A stretch of DNA of 64,000 bases from Brevibacterium aurantiacum (GTDB lineage: Bacteria > Actinomycetota > Actinomycetes > Actinomycetales > Brevibacteriaceae), in NCBI RefSeq assembly GCF_007558825.1, contig NZ_VLTK01000008.1, positions 186,001-250,000 on the forward strand. Reading direction: 5' to 3'. Below are positions 53,715 through 61,938 of this stretch, piece by piece. The notes under the pieces are model-generated. The model made no database searches and was not told where the DNA came from. It saw only the letters and a program-made list of their open reading frames with translations. The translations under genes and the position numbers were made by a program. Position 1 is the first letter of the stretch. Each line of letters opens with the position of its first letter.

Positions 53715-56700
53715 ATGGCGAAAAAAGAGTTTGACGACGCAGAGGGTCTGTTTGACCTCATTTTTTCGGACGACGCATCGGAACAGCCAGTGCTCAGTGT
53801 CAAACAGGAACTTGTGTCGGAGCCACGAGCTAAGAGTGCAGGAGCAAGTGAGGAAGATGGCCGAGAACAACAGAATTCGGGACTACGTGGAGAGGTTCGC
53901 ACCGAGCAAAGCAGCGACGATCCAGAACCCGACGGAACACTATTCGGTGATGTTCGACGAATACGTGAACCGGCGCAGCCAAGTGATCGCCGCACTGGAA
54001 CCGGAGGGAGTGCAGGCGACAGCGGAAGAGAGAGCGAACCCGTTGCTGCTGATCGGAAAGAGTCGGGCGAATCGGCGGCAGGCCGAGGAGATCGCGTGGC
54101 AGGAGGTCGTTCTCGACTGGTATCCACCGGAAGTCGACGAAAGCGGCAATCCACTGGCCGACTGAGGCTGACCGACTTCCTCGAGTCGGACAATATCGAG
54201 GTGGTGTCCGTGACCGGCGACGATGTTCGTCCGGTCACGGACACCGGTCATGACCGGACAGAGACAGACACGCCGCCGGACACCACTGGTCCGAGGTTCG
54301 TCGTTGACCGGGACAAAGAGTATGTGCCCTCGGGGCCGAAGGCGCGGTTTCAGACCAATCTGGCCGCGATTGAGCGTGTCCGTGAGTTGACCGAGTCCGG
54401 TCGGACAGTGACCGGTCAGGATCAGGAAGTCCTGGCCGGGTGGTCATCGTGGGGTGCCGTGGCCGATGTCTTCGACGAAGCGAAAGAGAACTGGTCGAGC
54501 GAGCGTGACCAGTTGCGGCAAGTGCTGACCGACGATGAGTGGGAAGCGGCACGGGCAACGACGCTCAACGCTCACTTCACGTCCCCAGCCATCGTGGCCG
54601 AAATGTGGTCATCGCTAGAGCGGCTGGGAGTCACCGAGGGCCGTGTCCTCGAACCAGGGTGTGGATCCGGTAACTTCATCGGCTCTGCGCCAGAGTCAAT
54701 GAGCATGGTCGGTGTTGAGATCGACCCGCTGTCAGCGCAGATCGCATCGTATTTGTATCCGCACGCCGATGTGCGCAATGAATCGTTCGGCAAGACCCTG
54801 ATTCGGCCAAACCAGTTCGATGCCGCGATTGCCAACGTCCCGTTCGGCAACTTTCCTGTCTTCGACCCGTCGTGGAATCCGGGTGAACGGTTCTCCATCC
54901 ACAATCACTTCATTCGCAAGGCTGTGGGCTGCCTCCACGATGGTGGTGTTGCGGTGATGATGACGTCGGCCTACACCATGGATGCGAAGAATCCGGCGTT
55001 CAGGGCAGAGATCGGGCGCGAGGCCGACTTCCTGGGCGCGGTGCGATTGCCGACCGGGGCACACCGCCGTACAGCGGGCACCGAAGTGGTCACCGATGTG
55101 CTCGTGTTCCGCAAACGTCTACCGGGTGAAGAACCGACTGAAGAGACTCTGTGGTGGGTGAAAACGCAACCGACGGATCTCGGTGAGGCCGGGGCGCGGC
55201 CCTTGATGAATCGGTATTTCCACGACCACCCCGAGAACATTCTGGGCGAGCTGGAGGCGAGTACATTCCGGGATTCGCAGATCAACGTGCGTGTTCAGAG
55301 CCTGGAGCAGGTGCCGGAACTGCTGCGGCAGCGGCTGAGTGCAATCGTCGATGCGGCCAATGAACGCGGTCGCGGGTATGTGGCTCCCACAGCGGAGATG
55401 CTGGCCGAGCGTGAGCGTGAGGCTCCCGTGGAGTTGGCTGACGGTCACTGGCCGGGCACGCTTGTCGAGACGGAGCCGGGTCACTTCGTGCGCGTCGTCG
55501 ATGGCAGGAATGTGGACGTGAAGGTGCCGAAGAATGCCATGGCCGAGGTCCGGTCACTGATGGATCTTCGAGACCGGGCCGGTGCCCTCGTCGGGGGACA
55601 GGTGGCCACACCAGTCGATACCGAGGAACTAGTGGCCCTGCGCGAAGACACTTTGCGGGTGTGGGAGAAGCACGTCGCGAAGTTCGGGCCGATCAATCGT
55701 CACGGGACGAAGTGGCAGACGGTGACGGTGGAGAACGACGACACCGGGGAGAAAGAAAAGGTCCGGGTGCAGGTGCGGCAGGACCCGAAACCGGCACAGG
55801 TCATGCGCGATGATCCGTTGTGGTCGCTGACGAAAGCCTTGGAGACCTATAACGACGAGACCGGGGAGGCGGTCGCGGCGGACATTCTGCACCAGCGCAC
55901 CGTCGAACAGAACCGGCCTCTGCTGGGCGCGGACACGGCAGAAGAAGCCTTGGGACTGTGCCTGGATGCCAAGGGCAAGGCCGAGATCGGGCGGATCGCG
56001 AATCTGCTGGGCACGGACGAAACTACGGCTCGCGAAGAGCTGGGCGATCTCGTGTTCGACGATCCGGCCAGCGGACAACTGGCAACACGGGCGGAGTACC
56101 TGTCCGGCAACGTGCGCAGGAAGCTGGCTGAGGCCGAACGTGTTGCGGAGAACGATGACCGGTACACGGTCAATGCCCAGGCCCTGATGTCGGTGATTCC
56201 CGATGATATTCCCATTGAGGACATCACCCCGACTATTGGGGCGGTGTGGATTCCGGCGTCCGATCATGAGGCGTTCTTACAGGAGATCGCCGGTGACCGG
56301 TGGGCGACCGTGCACAAGGCCGGCGCGGGCTATTGGGATGTGAAGTTCGGATATTCGGGTGCACGCCAGTCGGTGCAGGCCACCACCGAGTGGGGCACGT
56401 CGAGGATGCCGGTCTATGACATTTACCGCCATCTGCTCACCGGTGCGGAGATCCAGGTCATGGACACCATGGAGGATAAGTCCCGTGTCCTCAATCCGAC
56501 TGAGACCGAGGCGGCACGTGCGAAAGCCGAAGAGATCGCCGAGCGGTTCGAGGATTGGGTGTTTGCAGATCCTGCGCGCGCCGAACGCCTCAGTGCCGAT
56601 TACAATCGCCGCTTCAACGCACTCGTGCCCCGCGATTACACACCAGAGGCCGAGCGTCTGACGTTCCCCGGTCTGGTCGATGATTGGGTGCCGAAACCGC

Positions 56701-59700
56701 ATCAGCGCACGGCGGTGGCGAGGATGATCGCTGAACCGGCGGTGGGCCTGTTCCATGTCGTGGGTGCGGGCAAGACCGGTGCTGCGGTGATTGGGATGAT
56801 GGAGCTGAAACGGCGCGGGTTGGTCACCAAGCCTGCTGTGCTGGTTCCCGGCCACATGCTCGAACAGTTCACCCGCGAGTGGCAGGAAATGTACCCCAAC
56901 GCTCGGCTGCTTGCTGCCGGAAGTGATGATCTGGCGGTGAAGAAAGGCAGTCTTGCTGGTCGCCGGGAATTCGTGGCCAAGGCGGCCACGGGCGACTGGG
57001 ACGGCATCATCATGACGCATTCGTCGTTCAAGATGTTGGGAGTGAAGGCGGAGACTGCGAAGAGCTATTTCCGTGATATCACTGCCGAGCTGGATGAAGC
57101 CAAAGCGGTCATGGAAGCGGCGACGGAGAGCGATACGAACCGGACCGTCAAGCAGATCGAGAATGCGAAGAAGAAACAGGAAGCACGGTTGGAGAAGATT
57201 CTCGCAGCCGCCGATGAGACGAACCTGACGTTCGAGGCCACGGGTATTGACTACTTGACAGTTGACGAGGCTCACGAGTTCAAGAATCTCCACACTCCCA
57301 CCTCGATTGCCGGTGCCTTCATCGAAGGATCTGAGAAGGCCACGGACATGGAGATGAAGATCAGCTATCTGCGGGACACCTATGGTGAGCGGGTAGTCAC
57401 GATGGCCACGGGCACACCGATTGCCAACAGCATCAGCGAAGCCCACGTCATGACGCGGTATCTGCGTCCTGATCTGTTGGAAGAGGCCGGAGTGCGCGCC
57501 TTCGATCAGTGGGGGTCGACGTTCGGTGAGACGGTCACTCGCGTCGAACGTGACGCGGCAGGCCGGTTGAAGCAGCGGACGCGGTTCGCGAAGTTCAAGA
57601 ATGTCCCGGAAATGCTGTCGTCATGGCAGCAGTTCGCCGATGTCAAGCGTTCCGAAGATCTGAACCTGCCGGTGCCCGAACAGGTGGTCAACTCCAATGG
57701 TGACCGCCGCCCCGAGATGGTCGTCATCCCCCGCACCGAGGCTCACGCGAAGTACATGGAGTACTTGGAGGGGCGCTTGGATAAGCTGTCGGGTCGACCA
57801 GAGAAGGGAGAGGACAACCACCTGACCGTGTACAACGACGGCAGGCAGGTGGCGTTGGACCCTCGCATGGTCGGTCTGGAGTTCAGCGGAGATGTGAAGC
57901 TCAACTACGTGACTCGCCGAATCGCGGCGATCTGGCGGGAGAACCGCGATAACGAGTACCTGGTTCCCGGCACGACTGATGTGTCGGAGAACAAGGGTGG
58001 GCTGCAGTTGGTGTTCTGTGACTTGTCGACGCCGACTGATGATGAGTGGAATGCCTACGATCAGATGAAGTCTGATCTGGTGGCCAAGCACGGGATGGAC
58101 CGGTCGCGGATCCGGTTCATCCACGAGGCCAAGGACGATGAGAAGCGGGCGAATCTGTTCCGGGATGCGCGCGAGGGCCGTATCGACGTGCTCATCGGTT
58201 CAAGCCAGAAAATGGGTACCGGAGCCAATATTCAAAACCGTGCTGCGGCGATGCACCATGTTGATTGTCCGTGGCGACCCGACCAGCTTGAACAGCGTGA
58301 GGGACGGATCCTGCGGCAAGGCAACGAGAACAGTGAAGTCCAGATCTACCGGTACGCGACGGAGAACACGTTCGACAGTACTTCCTGGGACATCATCGGA
58401 CGGAAAGCTACCGCGATCGCTCAGGTGATGCGGGGCCGGCTCGATGTGCGAGAGCTCGACGATCCTGGCGACCTGGCGTTGGACGCGCAGCAGATGATGG
58501 CCGGATCCTCAGGAAACCCGTTGCTCGTCGAACGCACCGAAGTGGATGTCACGCTGCAGAAGCTGTCGCGGCGGGCACGCGGCCATGACAAAGCACAGGC
58601 GGCGTTGAAATTCCGCAGGAATTCGGCTGAGCAGAGGCTCGGGCAAATCGAGCACATGCTGCCCGCGGTCGAAGAGGCCCTGACACGGCGAATCGACACC
58701 CAGGGTGATCGTTTCCGAGCACGGATCGCCGGTGTTGAGTACGACAATCGTGGGGACGCCTCGGAAGCCATTTACTCGCACATCAAGGGATTCACCCGGC
58801 CGGGCGGCGGACTGATCAATGGGGAGGGCAACCGCATCGAGATTGGCGGGTTCTTCGTCAACGTCGACTTCCGACACGACTACGCCACAGGGCGACGAGT
58901 CCTCCTGACCTTGGAAGACACCGGGGCGTTGCCCGAATCAGTGCAGGTGGAAGTCGACTTCGACGCCATCCTGGATCCGCAGAGTTCAACGCCACGGAAC
59001 GTCGCGCAACTGCTCGAAAACAAGGTCACTGGCCTGGATAAGGTCAGAGACCGGCTGGTGGCAAACCGAGCCGAGGCACAGCAAACGCTAGAGGCCGTCG
59101 GTGACCAGTTGGGCAAGCCGTTCAAACATGCCGATGAACTGGCAGCGGCCAAGGCGAAGCTTGCCGACATCGACGCGAAAATCAAGGAGATGCAGGAGGC
59201 TGAGGACCGCAAGAAGCGGGATTCAGGACCAGAAGCGAGTGGAGACGGTACCGAGGCCGGATATTCGGTAACGACGGTCGCGGTGACACCGACGAGATCA
59301 GGTGTGAGCGTGAGCGAACCGGACACGGTCGAGTACACACAGACAGGGCGACGGCTGACCAATGGGCCTGAAACATCGACAGATGAGGCGGAGGCCGAGG
59401 CGGCGGCGAATCGGGCCAAGGAACAATCGGTACGCGCAGACGAGGCGGCGGCGTTGGGAGAAGAGCACTCACAACGGGCGTTCCAGGAGGTGCTCACAGC
59501 GTTGAGGCGATTCCAGGAACGAGGGGCAGAGCCTGTGGTCCGGGCGACGGAGACGAAGGTGTTCTGGCAACGTATGGGCGAGGTCGAGGATCGTCTGCGT
59601 GTGGCGTCGACGAAGTATGCACAAGCCGCTGCGCTGAGCACTGTCGATGCAAAGACGCAGGTGTACGACTTGGCCGATGTGTCGCGCATCGAGTGCGCTC

Positions 59701-60416
59701 AGATGGTCGGGTCGGCACGAGAGGCACGAATCCCAGGGCGACACATGACGGATCAGTATCTGCATGAGCGCCTGCCTCAGCACGCGAACGACGTGAAGAT
59801 GAGTCGCGCATATGAGGTTATGGATGCAGCGAGCATCGAGTCGATGGCCACGACGCTGCGGAAAGTCGCGGGAGCGGAATCACCGTCGTCGATTGCGCGG
59901 CTGCAGGAGTCGATTGAGACGTTCACCGAAGCCATCAGCGAATTCGAGCAAGGCAATCGTATGGCGCGGGTGCGTCTTGGCTCCGAAGTCCGCTCAGCGG
60001 CCATGGCCGAGGAATGCTTAGGCAGGCTCTCCCCCGCCGAACGGCAGATGGCTCTCGATTGGGCGAAAACAAATGACCGTCAGCGCGCAAAGCTAAGTAG
60101 CGGTGACATCAGCGAAGTCGAGGCGGCGGTCGCTGGGAAGGCGTCGAATGACGTGATGGAGAGCATCAAGGCGAAGCATCCGCATCTGGTGGCTGGGCTG
60201 AGCGACGAGCAAGGGATGAGCCTGGGCATCCCTCAATTGCCACCACACGGGCTAGACCCGTTCGATGACACTGTGACGGTCGAGGACACAGCACGGGCAC
60301 AGGAACGAGCACTGACAACGGTGAAGACCGGAACAGAACCTGCTCGGTGGGCACGGCCAACAAGCGGGCCTGGCCAATCTGTACCGACAAGAGAACACAC
60401 AGTGGGCATGGAGTGA
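53715..60416 (+). CDS. Giant DarB-like methyltransferase-helicase (antirestriction type)
   Basis: A 2233-residue protein. An N6-adenine-type methyltransferase fold has motif I EPGCGSGNF (about 314-322) and motif IV ANVPFG (about 372). An SF2/SNF2-like helicase follows, with GAGKTG (about 1017), VDEAHEFKN (about 1182), ATGTPIANS (about 1231) and EGRILRQGNENSEVQIYRY (about 1527). Long coiled coils lead to a C-terminal domain (about 1900-2150) with ERLP (about 2018) and ASIE 21 residues on, like the tandem family upstream. The layout resembles phage P1 DarB and other element-borne antirestriction giants. The first 150 residues overlap another gene and look non-coding in places, so GTG 54201 could be the true start. 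Confidence 0.75.
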   Translation: MAKKEFDDAEGLFDLIFSDDASEQPVLSVKQELVSEPRAKSAGASEEDGREQQNSGLRGEVRTEQSSDDPEPDGTLFGDVRRIREPAQPSDRRTGTGGSAGDSGRESEPVAADRKESGESAAGRGDRVAGGRSRLVSTGSRRKRQSTGRLRLTDFLESDNIEVVSVTGDDVRPVTDTGHDRTETDTPPDTTGPRFVVDRDKEYVPSGPKARFQTNLAAIERVRELTESGRTVTGQDQEVLAGWSSWGAVADVFDEAKENWSSERDQLRQVLTDDEWEAARATTLNAHFTSPAIVAEMWSSLERLGVTEGRVLEPGCGSGNFIGSAPESMSMVGVEIDPLSAQIASYLYPHADVRNESFGKTLIRPNQFDAAIANVPFGNFPVFDPSWNPGERFSIHNHFIRKAVGCLHDGGVAVMMTSAYTMDAKNPAFRAEIGREADFLGAVRLPTGAHRRTAGTEVVTDVLVFRKRLPGEEPTEETLWWVKTQPTDLGEAGARPLMNRYFHDHPENILGELEASTFRDSQINVRVQSLEQVPELLRQRLSAIVDAANERGRGYVAPTAEMLAEREREAPVELADGHWPGTLVETEPGHFVRVVDGRNVDVKVPKNAMAEVRSLMDLRDRAGALVGGQVATPVDTEELVALREDTLRVWEKHVAKFGPINRHGTKWQTVTVENDDTGEKEKVRVQVRQDPKPAQVMRDDPLWSLTKALETYNDETGEAVAADILHQRTVEQNRPLLGADTAEEALGLCLDAKGKAEIGRIANLLGTDETTAREELGDLVFDDPASGQLATRAEYLSGNVRRKLAEAERVAENDDRYTVNAQALMSVIPDDIPIEDITPTIGAVWIPASDHEAFLQEIAGDRWATVHKAGAGYWDVKFGYSGARQSVQATTEWGTSRMPVYDIYRHLLTGAEIQVMDTMEDKSRVLNPTETEAARAKAEEIAERFEDWVFADPARAERLSADYNRRFNALVPRDYTPEAERLTFPGLVDDWVPKPHQRTAVARMIAEPAVGLFHVVGAGKTGAAVIGMMELKRRGLVTKPAVLVPGHMLEQFTREWQEMYPNARLLAAGSDDLAVKKGSLAGRREFVAKAATGDWDGIIMTHSSFKMLGVKAETAKSYFRDITAELDEAKAVMEAATESDTNRTVKQIENAKKKQEARLEKILAAADETNLTFEATGIDYLTVDEAHEFKNLHTPTSIAGAFIEGSEKATDMEMKISYLRDTYGERVVTMATGTPIANSISEAHVMTRYLRPDLLEEAGVRAFDQWGSTFGETVTRVERDAAGRLKQRTRFAKFKNVPEMLSSWQQFADVKRSEDLNLPVPEQVVNSNGDRRPEMVVIPRTEAHAKYMEYLEGRLDKLSGRPEKGEDNHLTVYNDGRQVALDPRMVGLEFSGDVKLNYVTRRIAAIWRENRDNEYLVPGTTDVSENKGGLQLVFCDLSTPTDDEWNAYDQMKSDLVAKHGMDRSRIRFIHEAKDDEKRANLFRDAREGRIDVLIGSSQKMGTGANIQNRAAAMHHVDCPWRPDQLEQREGRILRQGNENSEVQIYRYATENTFDSTSWDIIGRKATAIAQVMRGRLDVRELDDPGDLALDAQQMMAGSSGNPLLVERTEVDVTLQKLSRRARGHDKAQAALKFRRNSAEQRLGQIEHMLPAVEEALTRRIDTQGDRFRARIAGVEYDNRGDASEAIYSHIKGFTRPGGGLINGEGNRIEIGGFFVNVDFRHDYATGRRVLLTLEDTGALPESVQVEVDFDAILDPQSSTPRNVAQLLENKVTGLDKVRDRLVANRAEAQQTLEAVGDQLGKPFKHADELAAAKAKLADIDAKIKEMQEAEDRKKRDSGPEASGDGTEAGYSVTTVAVTPTRSGVSVSEPDTVEYTQTGRRLTNGPETSTDEAEAEAAANRAKEQSVRADEAAALGEEHSQRAFQEVLTALRRFQERGAEPVVRATETKVFWQRMGEVEDRLRVASTKYAQAAALSTVDAKTQVYDLADVSRIECAQMVGSAREARIPGRHMTDQYLHERLPQHANDVKMSRAYEVMDAASIESMATTLRKVAGAESPSSIARLQESIETFTEAISEFEQGNRMARVRLGSEVRSAAMAEECLGRLSPAERQMALDWAKTNDRQRAKLSSGDISEVEAAVAGKASNDVMESIKAKHPHLVAGLSDEQGMSLGIPQLPPHGLDPFDDTVTVEDTARAQERALTTVKTGTEPARWARPTSGPGQSVPTREHTVGME
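53857..54165 (+). CDS. Gene nested out of frame in the 5' end of the DarB-like gene
   Basis: A 102-residue ORF beginning MAENNRIRDYVERFAPSKAA and ending DESGNPLAD. Its third codon positions are clearly GC-rich, as in real genes here, while the giant ORF frame over the same bases has a flat, AT-tolerant third position and a low-complexity product. AGGAG and AGGAAG lie upstream, though spacing is not ideal. Where it stops, coding quality in the giant frame becomes good (RLTDFLESDN). Unrecognised. A real small gene with the giant starting later, or true dual coding, are both possible. Confidence 0.55.
   Translation: MAENNRIRDYVERFAPSKAATIQNPTEHYSVMFDEYVNRRSQVIAALEPEGVQATAEERANPLLLIGKSRANRRQAEEIAWQEVVLDWYPPEVDESGNPLAD
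54409..54418. repeat. Isolated exact TGACCGGTCA palindrome
   Basis: One exact copy inside the DarB-like gene, with near copies at about 54232-54256 (ACCGGTCATGACCGG). It encodes V-T-G-Q, again not the D-R-S frame. Confidence 0.8.
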
Positions 60417-60503
60417 ACCCGACGTTATGTCATGGGCGCCTGACATACTGACAAACCGATTGACCGAGAAATCACCGCAACGAGGCGACGAAGGGAAGAA
60501 CTC

Positions 60504-61913
60504 ATGTCCGAGGCACACCAGACGATGGTGACGATGATCGAGAACTACCGTGCGGCCAAGCGTGAACAGAAGCAGGCCCGCACTGTGACCGACGGAGAGG
60601 ATTCCGAACCGATCTTTCGACAGTACATGCAGGCTGTGGGAAACGTCTTCGAGAGCTTCTTCACGCTGGGGACCAGTATTGTCGACGACAGCGAATTCGA
60701 TCACGAAGTGTGGTTGACCCGAGTGCGCGCGGCGTGTGAGCAAATGGATAGTGCAGAAGCGAAGACCCGGTTGAGCCAGTGGTGGCAGTCACTGGAACAG
60801 GTGACAGGCCGTGAGTCAGCGAAGTCCGCGCACCGAGAGATGAAGAGCATCATCAACGACTACGACCAGGTGTGGCCCTTGGTTGCAGAACTCGACCGGC
60901 GGCTCGAAGATCAGACCACCGACAAGCTGATGGAAGCGTTCAAGAGTGCTGCCTCCTCGACGCCGGGGATGAAGCTGCGGGTCACCGAGGAAGTCAGTGA
61001 CACCGTGATCCGTGACGAAACGATCTTTGGCCCGGATGAGGACCGGACGGATACGAAGGGTGTTGAGCGCACCGAAGACGACATCTCTCATCTATTCGGG
61101 ATGGACGATTCTCAGGCGGTGATGGACCAAACTCACATTTGGCATTCCGAGGCGATGAACATCGTCAACAATGACCGCGAACTGTCCAGGGCATCGAGCA
61201 TGGATGACGTTCTGCTCAGCGTGAAGCTGGCTATGTCGACGACCGCGGTCAATGACTTAGAAGCCGGAGACCTACTTCCAGATATTCCGACGTCAATGAC
61301 TGGACTTAAGGCAGGTCATGCTGCGTTTCTCCGTGCCCAGGCGCTCATGGGTATGCGCGGCGGGTTGGAGGAAGATGGCGCAACCTACTCGCGGTACGAA
61401 CACGGCGATGGGTCTGCGGCACAAATGTTGCAGGCGATTGCGTGTGTGGGAAACCTCGTCCAGCGGGCGAAGCTTCTCTACTTTCCAGTCGCTGACATGG
61501 AATTGCGGGCGGGAGATGAGCGTGTGGCGTCAACGGTTCCCCGCGATGTGCCGAGTTTCGTTGTGCATGATCGGCCGGTCCTTATCGGTGGTCTTCCGAT
61601 CATCGGCTGGTTGATGCACACAGACGAACGCGGCCGGATACTCAACACGGGGCTGGCAGTCAGAGTGCTCAGCAGTGCGCCCGACCCGGTGGAGCTCACA
61701 ACCCATTCGTGCAGTTTCGTGCATGGACCGAACGCGCAAGTGCTCGGAGACATTCGAACGGCAGTCGAGAGATCAACGTGGTATCTGCCGAGCCAGCTCA
61801 GTCTGCCCGGAGTTCCTGGATCGAAGAAATGGCGCAGGAATCTCGCGAAGCAGGCAAAGAGCGCGTTGGAGCAGGGATCAGCGGCTGAAGTATGGCTGCG
61901 AGCCTCGGTGTGA
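60504..61913 (+). CDS. Hypothetical protein downstream of the DarB-like gene
   Basis: A 469-residue soluble protein, unrecognised. The N-terminal 150 residues are helical (SQWWQSLEQV). Acidic spacers lead to a central helical region with ISHLFGMDDSQAVMDQTHIWH. The C-terminal domain (about 340-450) is more beta-rich (FVVHDRPVLIGGLPIIGWLM) and may be globular. AAGGGAAG precedes ATG 60504. It probably shares a transcript with the next gene, 26 bases on. Confidence 0.55.
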   Translation: MSEAHQTMVTMIENYRAAKREQKQARTVTDGEDSEPIFRQYMQAVGNVFESFFTLGTSIVDDSEFDHEVWLTRVRAACEQMDSAEAKTRLSQWWQSLEQVTGRESAKSAHREMKSIINDYDQVWPLVAELDRRLEDQTTDKLMEAFKSAASSTPGMKLRVTEEVSDTVIRDETIFGPDEDRTDTKGVERTEDDISHLFGMDDSQAVMDQTHIWHSEAMNIVNNDRELSRASSMDDVLLSVKLAMSTTAVNDLEAGDLLPDIPTSMTGLKAGHAAFLRAQALMGMRGGLEEDGATYSRYEHGDGSAAQMLQAIACVGNLVQRAKLLYFPVADMELRAGDERVASTVPRDVPSFVVHDRPVLIGGLPIIGWLMHTDERGRILNTGLAVRVLSSAPDPVELTTHSCSFVHGPNAQVLGDIRTAVERSTWYLPSQLSLPGVPGSKKWRRNLAKQAKSALEQGSAAEVWLRASV

Positions 61914-61938
61914 ACTGTTGAAGGAAGGGACAATCAGT

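Noticed and set aside
61675-61938. N-terminal extension of the ART-like gene
   Set aside because: The extension lies inside the upstream gene, is Arg/Ser-rich shadow sequence, and a good ribosome binding site precedes ATG 61939.
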